Source: Patescibacteria group bacterium (GTDB lineage Bacteria > Patescibacteriota > Minisyncoccia > UBA6257 > 02-FULL-45-10c). Taken from it: a stretch of DNA of 21,661 nt. Below are positions 13,683 through 20,867 of the stretch, one piece after another (position 1 is the first letter of the stretch; every line of letters begins with the position of its first letter). The stretch spans positions 1 to 21,661 of the forward strand of contig JAHILT010000036.1 in the NCBI GenBank assembly GCA_018896875.1. Reading direction: 5' to 3'. The notes below the pieces were generated by a model. That model was not told where the DNA came from. It saw nothing but the letters and a program-made list of their open reading frames with translations, and ran no database searches. A program made the translations under genes and the position numbers.

Positions 13683-15485
13683 TTACATCCTCTCAGGAAC
13701 CTTAATGCCTAAAATTTCTAATCCATTCTTTATCACTATGCCAACAGACTGTGTAATTGCAAGTTTGTAATCTTGCTGTTTTGATCCATCTAAAATAGTT
13801 TCTTTTGAATACCAAGTATTAAATGCAGAACAAATTTCAATCAAATATTGAGCAATATGATGTACCGAAAGGTCATCTTTCGCTCTTTGCACTACTTCAG
13901 GAAAAAACATCAATAATTTTACTAAGTATCCCTCTTGTCCTGATTTTGTAAAAAAATCTGTATTCCTTAATCTTTTATTCCTTCCTTTGTTTATTACTGA
14001 TTGTGTGCGCACATATGAATATAATACATATATCCCAGAATCCCCCGTCATTTCTATTGATTGGTTAGTATCAAAAATAAAATTTTGGGTTCTATCAGAT
14101 TTAAGAATGCTAAATTTTACAGCTGCCAATGCCATCTTTTCAGACAAGCTATGCAATAAATCATCGTCCTTTCTGCCTTTATTTATAAAGCGTTGAAGAA
14201 TTTTATCTCGCACAATATCAATAACATCATCAATAAGAACGACTTTCCCTTCTCTTGAAGACATTCTTTTAAAATCTCCATTATCACCTTTTAATCCAAC
14301 ATATCCATATGATATATGAGTAAAACCTTTCAACGACCCTATGCCGAGTTGTTCACAAACAGCAAAAAGCTGCTTCATAGCAAGCGACTGCTCAGAGCCT
14401 ACAACCCATATTAATTTTCTGGCATTGTAAAAATCTTTTTTTAATGCCACAAGCGCAATATCTTGCGTGATATAAAGAGATGTTCCATCTTTTTTTAATA
14501 AAATTGTATCTGGAAGATTATAATGAGAAAGATTAGTCAAAACTGCACCATCTTCTAATTTTCTAAAAATTCCTTCCTTAAGACCTTTTCTAATAAAACT
14601 TTTTCCTTTTTGATAATGTTCATGCTCATGCCAAACCTTGTCCCAATGACTTCCAAGTCGAGAAAGAGTTCTCTCTATACCCTCATAAGCATAATTAAGC
14701 ACATGAGACCAAAGCTTCCGTACACCCTTCTCGTCCATCTCCCATCGTATAACAAGATTACGGACTATTTGCTCAACCACTAAATCATTCTTAAAATCTA
14801 ACTCTCCAAGTACATAACATTTTGTAATAAATACATCTGACGCTAGCCTTTGTTCCTTAGGAGAAAACCATTGGTTAGGATGTAAATTCCAATACTCAAT
14901 TTCAATCGGGACACTTTTAATTTTTCTCATATGAGCAAGAAAACCCCACATAAGCTTAGCTATTGCAATGCCACGATTATTATCTACTGCATCAGAAACA
15001 ACAATTGCGCCATTCCACGAAAGAATACGAACAAGACTCATGCCAATAAGATTATTCCGAAGATGCCCTAAATGCATCGCCTTATTTGGATTAGGAGAAG
15101 TATGTTCTACAACCCACTTTTGGTTTTTTAAAGAATTATTTTTACCAAAGCTGTCCTTTAATTCTAAAATTTCAATAAGAATATTTCTATAAAATACTTG
15201 ATTAAAAAAAATATTAATAAAACCAGGCTTAATCACTTCAATTTTTTCAATATATTGTAATTGTTTCCTAGAAAGATAATCAGCGATATCTTGAGCTAAT
15301 AAATATGGATCCTTTTTGAATGTCTTTGCATATTCCAAAGCTATACTTGTTGAAATATCGCCATGCTTAAAATTGTCAGATCTTTCTAAATTCACTGCAA
15401 GAAGCTTGATATTACAACTAGCAAAAAAATTAAATATTTCCAATTTTATTGTCGCTAAAACTTTTCCGCTTATATTTATATTCAT
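13683..15485 (-). CDS. argS: Arginine--tRNA ligase (ArgRS), intact copy
   Basis: Charges tRNA-Arg. The 600-residue protein has the N-terminal Add-1 domain (FKHGDISTSIALEYAK; IEVIKPGFINIFF), the catalytic core with VVEHTSPNPNKAMHLGHLRNN (HLGH 138-141), LYITQDIAL, the MSSREGKVV substitute for KMSKS normal in ArgRS, and a C-terminal DALR domain (YVRTQSVINKG … GLEILGIKVPERM). The length is typical. Its N-terminus is clearly different from the ArgRS remnant at 18045-18327, so the two are not a recent duplication; this copy was probably acquired. TTGTAA, 16 bp, TATAAA (15490-15495) lies just before ATG, straddling the IS end, and may drive it. Without the IS the frameshifted kinase would lie about 73 bp upstream on the same strand. 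Confidence 0.95.
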   Translation of the reverse strand: MNINISGKVLATIKLEIFNFFASCNIKLLAVNLERSDNFKHGDISTSIALEYAKTFKKDPYLLAQDIADYLSRKQLQYIEKIEVIKPGFINIFFNQVFYRNILIEILELKDSFGKNNSLKNQKWVVEHTSPNPNKAMHLGHLRNNLIGMSLVRILSWNGAIVVSDAVDNNRGIAIAKLMWGFLAHMRKIKSVPIEIEYWNLHPNQWFSPKEQRLASDVFITKCYVLGELDFKNDLVVEQIVRNLVIRWEMDEKGVRKLWSHVLNYAYEGIERTLSRLGSHWDKVWHEHEHYQKGKSFIRKGLKEGIFRKLEDGAVLTNLSHYNLPDTILLKKDGTSLYITQDIALVALKKDFYNARKLIWVVGSEQSLAMKQLFAVCEQLGIGSLKGFTHISYGYVGLKGDNGDFKRMSSREGKVVLIDDVIDIVRDKILQRFINKGRKDDDLLHSLSEKMALAAVKFSILKSDRTQNFIFDTNQSIEMTGDSGIYVLYSYVRTQSVINKGRNKRLRNTDFFTKSGQEGYLVKLLMFFPEVVQRAKDDLSVHHIAQYLIEICSAFNTWYSKETILDGSKQQDYKLAITQSVGIVIKNGLEILGIKVPERM

Positions 15486-15528
15486 TACATTTATAGTTTA
15501 TCAAGAAAAACTTACAAAAGATAGATTT

Positions 15529-16332
15529 TGTACTAGATGGGTACATAGGTAACACTTTGTGATACTTGTAATGAAACTCGACTGGGGTTTCATAAGTAAG
15601 AGATTGGTGGGGTCTGTGAAAATTATATTCAACTAACCATTCAGTAAGATTCTTATTAAATATACTGCAGTCTGAATTCATATCTCCCATTTGAATAAAT
15701 TCTTCCTGAAGAGTTCTGTTAAACCTTTCATCAAAAGGATTGTCGGTAGGAGTTCTGACTCTAGAGAAATAATTGCCAAGATTGAGTTCTTGAACAGCTT
15801 AATCAAATTTTCCTTGAAATTCTTATCCATTGTCTCGGGTAATATTTTCAATTTTATTATCCAATAGATAATTCATGCGTAATAGGAAGTCTTTGGCATT
15901 CTTTGAATTCTTGGTTGTATACATTCTAGCAAAAGCTATCTTGGAATGGCAATCAATACCAGTGAGAATATATCTTTTTTTCAAAGCAATAATTCGAAAT
16001 TCTTGTATTCTAGACACTTCCCATTGCCTGGTATTCTTTGGCCGCCTGCTTTGTTCTTCCAATGATTCAAGATGATATGGATTGTATCTCTTTTTCCAGA
16101 CATAGAATGTTTTTCTGGAAATACCGAAGTAACGACATGTTTGAGAAGCATTTTTATGCTTTCTGTGATAGTCCATCCATTTCAACCTTTTTTTGGCTTC
16201 TGGAGATAACATAGGGAGAGAAGCCAAAGAACAAGCTCCCGGTAGTACGTGGATAAAAGTATTCATATGTGCTCCATTATACCGTCCTTTCATAGATACA
16301 TAATGTGTTACCTATGTATCTCATCTTTTGCA
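15529..16332 (-). mobile_element. IS481-like insertion sequence, internally deleted, 804 bp
   Basis: Both ends are TG…CA and carry matching inverted repeats: the block TACATAGGTAACAC occurs at 15542-15555 and its reverse complement at 16305-16318, with AGATG further out on each side (15535-15539, 16322-16326). The outer flanks are GATTT at 15524-15528 and GATTT at 16333-16337, a candidate 5-bp target duplication. One broken transposase fills the interior. The element separates the kinase remnant from argS. Confidence 0.75.
15535..16293 (-). pseudogene. Inactivated DDE transposase (IS481/rve type)
   Basis: The minus-strand frame reads an N-terminal helix-turn-helix (SPEAKKRLKWMDYHRKHKNAS…CRYFGISRKTFYVWKKRY), then an rve core segment (RYILTGIDCHSKIAFARM, YLLDNKIENITRDNG), then FDERFNRTLQEEF and LVEYNFHRPHQSLTYETPVEF. 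The same frame contains two TAA stops, directly after TRDNG (where Ser is usual in DNGSEF) and after KFD. Between EFRIIALKK and RYILTGID the stretch containing the first catalytic Asp region appears deleted by tens of codons. It is therefore dead by at least three lesions and could move only with help from another copy. Confidence 0.88.
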
Positions 16333-16362
16333 GATTTTCTATCTTGTTATGTTTTGTTATAA

Positions 16363-17305
16363 TTATATAAACTCATCTATTCGTTCAAGTTCATCTTTAA
16401 AGGATAGATATCGTTCATCTTTGTCTCCAATAATCTGATTATTTTCAAAAGCAGATGCAAGCACACGAATGCCAACCAAAAAAACAATAATAGAATTATC
16501 CGTAGTTCTAATAGAAAAATTTTTTGTCTGATTATATCCATAGCATAATTTTTCAAAAAGATTACGATTTCTAATTTTAAAGTACGCAAGATCATATCCT
16601 TGAGATGCAATTTTTGCATCGCCAAAATCAATAATTCCAACATATTTACCTTTATAATGAAAAATATGATCTAAATGATAATCGCCATGAGTTAAATATC
16701 CCTGCGTAATATCTAGAACATATTGCATAATCTTATTTGATTGCAATACTTTTTTAATTGTGAGAATTTGATTAGAATTAAAATACCCACTCGCACATAA
16801 GATATCTATATTTTTTTCAGCCCTCATAAGAATAAAATCTTTATATGTAGTAGAATTTCCTTGCAATTTATTTACAATAAAATCTTTATTCTTATATATT
16901 GATCCGAATCCTTCAAACACTACACTATTAATTAATGATAATTCTTTTCCTGCTTCGCATAAAATTGAATCTAGCTCACTATCTGGCATAAAAAAAAGTA
17001 CAAGGACTACCATGAATTGCATCCAATAAAATAAATGAGTGTCCATTTAAAAAAACGCAGGCATCTTGATATGTGATAATAGAAGGAATTTTTATGCCTA
17101 ATTTATACAATTTCTTGTGTATTAAAACTTCAGGAATAACACTTTCTTCTTTGTTTTTAGGAATACGCAAGTAGTATTTTGAGCCATTTTCAGTAATAAT
17201 AAAGAATACAATAGTTGATTGTCCTTGTCTTACTCTATTTATAAGAAAAGGGGTTTTTAATGATAAACTAAAAAATAATTTATTAATGAATGAAGTTAAT
17301 ATCAT
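16363..17305 (-). pseudogene. APH/choline-kinase-like phosphotransferase, frameshifted
   Basis: Two overlapping minus-strand frames make one kinase-fold protein of about 313 residues. The first part (17305 to about 16990) has the N-lobe (TIVFFIITENGSKYYLRIPKN with the ATP-site Lys, FILLDAIHGSPCTFF). The second part continues from MPDSELDSI to the catalytic loop THGDYHLDHIF and metal motif VGIIDFGDA. They join at a run of eight T on the minus strand (16990-16997 on +); seven would restore one frame. This may be a true mutation, an assembly error, or expression by slippage. The family phosphorylates small molecules; the substrate is unknown. It is divergent from the glycosyltransferase, 22 bp away. 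Confidence 0.8.
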
Positions 17306-17327
17306 AATTTATAAATAAATTTTAAAA

Positions 17328-17924
17328 ATGGCATCACAAAAAAAATCTATTGTCTACTATACTAATCAAACTACAGAACCGTGGTCTCCATTGTCTCTAT
17401 CTCGTGGTATCGGTGGCTCTCAAACCGCTGTTATTTATCTCTCTCGTTTCTGGGCAAAAATGGGACATAAAGTAACTGTATTTAATAACTTAAATACCCA
17501 GGAAAAAGAATATGATGGAGTACAATACTACCACTTTAGCAAATTTAACCCATCTGAGCCAGTAGATATACTTATTGTCTGGCGTGATCTTGATATACTT
17601 AGCCAATCTTTAAACGCACGTACAATTTACCTTGATCTGCATGATGTGCCTATTTTAAAAGAATTTACTGAAACAAGAATAAATAAAATTAATAAAATTT
17701 TCATAAAATCAAATTATCACAAAAGTTTACTACCCACTATTTATAATAAAAAAATTGTAATTATTCCCAATGGCGTAGACAAAGAGCTTTTTCTACAAAA
17801 AAATGATATACGCGACCAATTTAAACTTATATATGCTTCTGATTATTACAGAGGACTTGAGCCAATGCTTCGTTATGGATGGAAAATTATTAAGAAAAAA
17901 ATTCCAATTTTGTTCCATTTTTAG
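17328..17924 (+). pseudogene. Glycosyltransferase (GT4-like), 3'-truncated
   Basis: The 198 residues correspond to the N-terminal Rossmann domain of a GT-B glycosyltransferase. SIVYYTNQTTEPWSPLSLSRGIGGSQTAVIYLSRFWAKMGHKVTVFNN gives the first strand and glycine-rich acceptor loop. DILIVWRDLDIL and IYLDLHDVP follow, then IFIKSNYHKSLLP and IVIIPNGVDKELF, the linker to the second domain. The protein stops soon after LKLIYASDYYRGLEPML-type sequence (here FKLIYASDYYRGLEPML), losing nearly all of the nucleotide-sugar-binding C-terminal domain. The last residues (ILFHF) come from unrelated DNA past the junction at about 17905. It is probably non-functional. Confidence 0.82.
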
Positions 17925-18327
17925 ATACCCATCCTTTCGCATGATCTGATATAACAATAGACTTAATTCCTAAACAAACTGCAGCATCAACCATTTCTAT
18001 GATAATATTTTCGCCATCTGAAAAATTAGAATGAATTTGTACGTCCTGTTCTTTTTGAAAGACTTCTGGTTTTAGCCAAAAATTAATAAACCCAGAACCA
18101 GCAACTTCAATTTTAGAAAAAATTGATTCTGAGCTATTTAAGGACTTATCTAATTTTTTTACTAAATCTTCAGCAACTTCAAGTGACGTCTTTTTGAGCG
18201 ATGGTGCAAGCTTAAAAGCAATATTAGAAGAATAATGTCCAAACTCGGATTTATCCGAAGCACTAATATCAAAAACAACCTTATTTTTAAGAACACTATT
18301 TATTCGCTCTTTAATTAATTCAATCAT
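17890..18327 (-). pseudogene. Chimeric remnant: ArgRS N-terminus joined to a PolX-type PHP fragment
   Basis: Residues 1-93 from ATG 18327 are an ArgRS Add-1 domain (MIELIKERINSVL, FGHYSSNIAFKLA, IEVAGSGFINFWLKPEV). Residues 95-142 are the start of a PHP domain of the DNA polymerase X kind (DVQIHSNFSDGENII, MVDAAVCLGIKSIVISDHAKG). The join near 18045 is in frame, and the PHP part is cut off again near 17905 where it meets the truncated glycosyltransferase. AGGGGA upstream of ATG 18327 is a plausible SD, so the argS start signals survive. Neither half can be enzymatically complete. The likely origin is successive deletions through the resident argS and a polX-like gene. Confidence 0.8.
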
Positions 18328-18341
18328 AGTTTTATTATCCC

Positions 18342-18371
18342 CTAAATCATTTGTCGATACAAATGATTTAG
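18342..18371. repeat. 13-bp perfect hairpin in the leader of the argS remnant
   Basis: CTAAATCATTTGT (18342-18354) is the exact reverse complement of 18359-18371, with loop CGAT. On the minus strand it lies about 15 nt before the remnant ATG and abuts its SD, so it could affect translation or mark a recombination site. No U-run follows. Confidence 0.65.
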
Positions 18372-18376
18372 TAAAC

Positions 18377-18506
18377 AAATATGGTGTTCCGTCATATTGT
18401 TTTAGAGGAACATCTCGGAAGCGCTTCTACGCTGAGAGCGAAGCAAATTTTTCTCTTAGAAAAATTATGCTGTTTCCGAGAAAATTATTGATGGAACACC
18501 ATATTT
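18377..18506. repeat. 130-bp multi-arm inverted-repeat element (MITE-like or structured RNA)
   Basis: The ends 18377-18394 and 18489-18506 pair over 18 positions with one G-T. Inside, TCTCGGAA (18413-18420) pairs with TTCCGAGA (18474-18481). Within that lie two hairpins: CGCT/AGCG (18430-18440), extended by GCTT/AAGC, and AATTTTTCT (18446-18454) with AGAAAAATT (18458-18466), loop CTT. No ORF is present. No flanking target duplication is obvious. Confidence 0.6.
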
Positions 18507-18561
18507 AGAACATAAAATAAGATGGTTTTATGTAAACGCTAGGATTTCTTGTAAATTAATC

Positions 18562-18567
18562 TATAAT
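18562..18567 (+). promoter_or_regulatory. -10 box of smpB, leaderless spacing
   Basis: A perfect TATAAT ends 6 nt before ATG 18574, with no SD between. A -35 match is not convincing. Confidence 0.55.
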
Positions 18568-18573
18568 AAACTT

Positions 18574-19014
18574 ATGGCATTTTTAATGGAAAACAAAAAA
18601 GCCCGATTTGACTATCAAATATTAGAAACCTTTGAAGCAGGCATTGTTTTAAATGGACAAGAAGTTAAGTCTATTATTACAGGAAAGGCTAATATGGCTG
18701 GAGCGTTTGTTTTGATCAGACCAAAAGAAGCAACTTTAATAAATTTCAAAATTTTACCATATCAACCCAAAAATCTTGGTAGCGATTTTAAAGAAGATCG
18801 TTCTCGCCAACTTTTATTACATAAGGATCAATTAAAATATTTAATAGGAAAATCAAAAGAAGGCGGATTATCCATAATTCCATTGACAATTTATAAAAAA
18901 AATAGCAAAATAAAACTAACTATCGGCTTAGCTAAGCATAAAAAGAAACAAGATAAACGCGAAGATATCAAAAAACGCGACGTAGAAAGACATATTAAAA
19001 GAATAGTTGGTTAA
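18574..19014 (+). CDS. smpB: SsrA-binding protein SmpB
   Basis: SmpB binds the tRNA-like domain of tmRNA and delivers it to stalled ribosomes, acting in place of the missing anticodon arm. The 146-residue product has the family opening ENKKARFDYQILETFEAGIVLNGQEVKSI, the FVLIRPKEATLINFKILPY strand region, RQLLLHKDQLKYLIG, and the basic tail KHKKKQDKREDIKKRDVERHIKR, which folds into the mRNA channel. The length is normal. ATG 18574 fits the TATAAT box; an internal ATG at 18586 (MENKKARF) is possible. Its partner RNA follows 171 bp downstream on the same strand. Confidence 0.96.
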   Translation: MAFLMENKKARFDYQILETFEAGIVLNGQEVKSIITGKANMAGAFVLIRPKEATLINFKILPYQPKNLGSDFKEDRSRQLLLHKDQLKYLIGKSKEGGLSIIPLTIYKKNSKIKLTIGLAKHKKKQDKREDIKKRDVERHIKRIVG

Positions 19015-19185
19015 CCAAAACAGCAGATTAGCCACTAGAAGTTAGCCATTAGTTAATTCAATGGAGCTGATAGAGGACTAACTACCGAAAAATAAAAATT
19101 AACAACTAGTTATTAGAATTGTGATATTATTAATCTCTAACTACTAGTCGCTAGTGGCTATTTTTACTAGCTGTTAGTTAAATAT
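19015..19185. repeat. smpB-ssrA spacer with dispersed inverted repeats
   Basis: TAGCCACTAG (19029-19038) is the inverted repeat of CTAGTGGCTA (19151-19160). Variants of TTAGTTA and ACTAGT recur between them, so the spacer could fold on itself. TGA-TATTAT (19122-19130) is a possible extended -10 for ssrA. No ORF is present. Confidence 0.45.
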
Positions 19186-19563
19186 GGGGGCGCTGGGCTT
19201 CGACGGTCATTGAAAAATTAGAATCGAACCGAAGTGCGGAAACTTCGTAAAAATCCGCAAAAAGAAAAGTGCAAACTTTTCATCTAAGTTGACAAGAATG
19301 CCAGCAATGGCTTTTGCCTAACTTCTTCGCCCCATTGAGGGTGAAGCATCCAAACGTTTGATACTCGCTAAAACGACCTTGGGTGTTATAATCAGCGAGA
19401 TGCTTTCTTATTGTTCCTACCAATAAGAACTAAGACTTGTTAGGAAAGGTTAAAAAGTTTTCGCCAAGCCTTCTACTTTTTAACCCAAACAGGCTTGGCT
19501 ATGTTCGTACCAGTTCTAATTTTAGACATGATTCGGATGCGGGTTCAACTCCCGCCGTCTCCA
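19186..19563 (+). ncRNA. ssrA: Transfer-messenger RNA (tmRNA)
   Basis: The 5' end GGGGGCG followed by CTGGGCTTCGACGG, and the 3' end GGGTTCAACTCCCGCCGTCTCCA, are the conserved tmRNA termini. GGGGGCG (19186-19192) pairs with CGTCTCC (19556-19562) with two G-U pairs; A73 is 19563. CCA is not encoded (CTT follows). The tag reading frame runs from GCA 19271 to TAA 19319-19321 and encodes ANFSSKLTRMPAMAFA, ending in small hydrophobic residues as expected of a protease tag. About 378 nt is a normal length. smpB lies directly upstream. Confidence 0.96.
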
Positions 19564-19609
19564 CTTAATTCAAAAAGCTATTCAATATTTTTTTATTTTT
19601 TACAAGTCA

Positions 19610-19638
19610 TTGACAAAAATATAGATAAATTTTACTAT
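19610..19638 (+). promoter_or_regulatory. Strong sigma-70-type promoter
   Basis: TTGACA (19610-19615), exactly 17 bp, TACTAT (19633-19638). The start site would fall about 25 nt before the next ATG, with AGGAGG (19656-19661) as SD. It is the best promoter match in the window. Confidence 0.75.
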
Positions 19639-19669
19639 TTACTCAGAACATTTACAGGAGGCAAGTAAA

Positions 19670-20071
19670 ATGAAAATGAAAATCTATTTTGGACATCCAA
19701 TCAATACTTATAATACAGGACTTGAAGCTGAATTACTTAAAAAAATAGGATGGTTTTTTCCAGATTGGGAAATAGAAAATCCTAATCAAAAACATCATTC
19801 AGAAGGATATAAAAAGCACAGCATGGGATATTTTTTAGAAAAAGTAATCCCTAAATGTAAGGCTGGAATATTTTTACCTTTCCGCGACGGCAAGTTAGGT
19901 ATAGGGGTTTTTAAAGAAGCTAGAAGCTTATATAAATTACATTGCCCTATTTATATAATTACTTTCAAAGGACTTATTCAAAAACTCAAACTCAGCGAAA
20001 CGGATGTTCTAACCATTGAAGAAACAAGAACTAGAATCCGCGATTCAAAAGGACGATCGCTTCCGTATTAA
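19670..20071 (+). CDS. Nucleoside 2-deoxyribosyltransferase-like protein
   Basis: A 133-residue soluble protein. MKIYFGHPINTYNT at the start, EIENPNQKHHSEGY, FLEKVIPKCKAGIFLPFRDGKLGIGVFKEAR and PIYIITF follow a pattern I know from small proteins with the flavodoxin-like fold of nucleoside deoxyribosyltransferases (strand, GHPI loop, then GxGxxxEA helix). A role in nucleotide salvage or in modifying a nucleotide-derived signal is possible, but the exact family and reaction are not established from sequence. It is a self-contained transcription unit with TTGACA promoter, AGGAGG SD 8 nt before ATG 19670, and terminator 20082-20114. A second ATG two codons on is also possible. Confidence 0.7.
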   Translation: MKMKIYFGHPINTYNTGLEAELLKKIGWFFPDWEIENPNQKHHSEGYKKHSMGYFLEKVIPKCKAGIFLPFRDGKLGIGVFKEARSLYKLHCPIYIITFKGLIQKLKLSETDVLTIEETRTRIRDSKGRSLPY

Positions 20072-20081
20072 TTATTTATAC

Positions 20082-20114
20082 AAAAGCCCTGCTTGAAAAC
20101 CAGGGCTTTTATTT
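20082..20114 (+). terminator. Rho-independent terminator
   Basis: AAAAGCCCTG (20082-20091) pairs perfectly with CAGGGCTTTT (20101-20110), with a 9-nt loop and a T-rich tail. Confidence 0.93.
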
Positions 20115-20119
20115 GCTTA

Positions 20120-20148
20120 TTGACTTCTCTGATTCATTTCAATATTAT
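20120..20148 (+). promoter_or_regulatory. Sigma-70-type promoter of the HD-domain gene
   Basis: TTGACT (20120-20125), exactly 17 bp, TATTAT (20143-20148), with SD AAGGAG (20168-20173) before ATG 20181. Confidence 0.7.
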
Positions 20149-20180
20149 TTAAATCAGTTATTTAATAAAGGAGAAAATAT

Positions 20181-20771
20181 ATGAAAAAACATTTTAATGA
20201 TTGTATTGAATTAATTCAAAGTCTCAAAATAAGAAATTTCGTAAAAAAAGCCTTAAAAAAGGCTCCAAAAAAATTCTGGATTGCCCCTAGCTCTTCTTCT
20301 AATAAATATCATCCACCAGAAGATCAAAGTGAAGGAGGAGTAGTTATTCATTCCCGAAAAGCCGTACAAGTAGCAATTTCTCTTTGTCCTTTTTTTAGTG
20401 TTTCAGACCAAATCACTAAAGACAAAGTAATCGCAGCTTGTATTTTGCATGATACTCATAAAAACGGTAATCCATGGGGAGAAAGAACAAATTACGAACA
20501 TGGCAAAATCGCAGCTGAGAAATTTGCGCTTATTGAATCAACTAATGATACTGACATACGAGATATTCTTGACTTAATTAAAGACCATATGGGACTTATG
20601 AACAAACCAAACCCTACGCCAGCATTAAAAATGCAAAAAGAGATAAGCCACACAGACCAAAAAACAACGATGCTTTTAATTGTGCAATTAGCTGATTACT
20701 GGGCATCACGCACATGGTGTTCGTTTGTCTGCGATGAAATCAATAATACGGAACAATTAAAAAAATCTTAA
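20181..20771 (+). CDS. HD-domain phosphohydrolase
   Basis: A 196-residue soluble protein with the HD metal-binding set: His57 in GGVVIHSRKAVQVA, His90-Asp91 in ACILHDTHKNG, His136 in LIKDHMG, and Asp172 in VQLADYWASR. HD proteins are metal-dependent phosphohydrolases acting on nucleotides, (p)ppGpp, cyclic dinucleotides or RNA ends; nothing here identifies the substrate. The N-terminal ~30 residues are basic (RNFVKKALKKAPKKF). It is a monocistronic cassette with TTGACT/TATTAT promoter, AAGGAG SD 7 nt before the start, and a strong terminator. Position beside the deoxyribosyltransferase-like gene may hint at nucleotide metabolism, though each gene has its own signals. Confidence 0.82.
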   Translation: MKKHFNDCIELIQSLKIRNFVKKALKKAPKKFWIAPSSSSNKYHPPEDQSEGGVVIHSRKAVQVAISLCPFFSVSDQITKDKVIAACILHDTHKNGNPWGERTNYEHGKIAAEKFALIESTNDTDIRDILDLIKDHMGLMNKPNPTPALKMQKEISHTDQKTTMLLIVQLADYWASRTWCSFVCDEINNTEQLKKS

Positions 20772-20784
20772 TGTTTCTTATTAT

Positions 20785-20814
20785 AAAAGCCGCCTTTAAA
20801 AAGGCGGCTTTTTT
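20785..20814 (+). terminator. Rho-independent terminator
   Basis: AAAAGCCGCCTT (20785-20796) pairs perfectly with AAGGCGGCTTTT (20801-20812), with loop TAAA and a T-run. Confidence 0.95.
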
Positions 20815-20854
20815 ACTATTATCTAAATATCTTAAATTTTTAATTCTTTTGTGT

Positions 20855-20860
20855 TATAGT
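20855..20860 (+). promoter_or_regulatory. Extended -10 box of the mscS-like gene, leaderless spacing
   Basis: TGT-TATAGT ends 7 nt before ATG 20868, with no SD in between. Confidence 0.5.
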
Positions 20861-20867
20861 TTCTTTT

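Noticed and set aside
15430..15690. Independent 86-residue gene on the minus strand
   Set aside because: It is the in-frame tail of the transposase pseudogene running past the IS end into the argS upstream region.
18328..18520. T-box riboswitch controlling the old argS
   Set aside because: No antiterminator core motif or terminator with U-run was found on the minus strand; the structure is dominated by long terminal inverted repeats.
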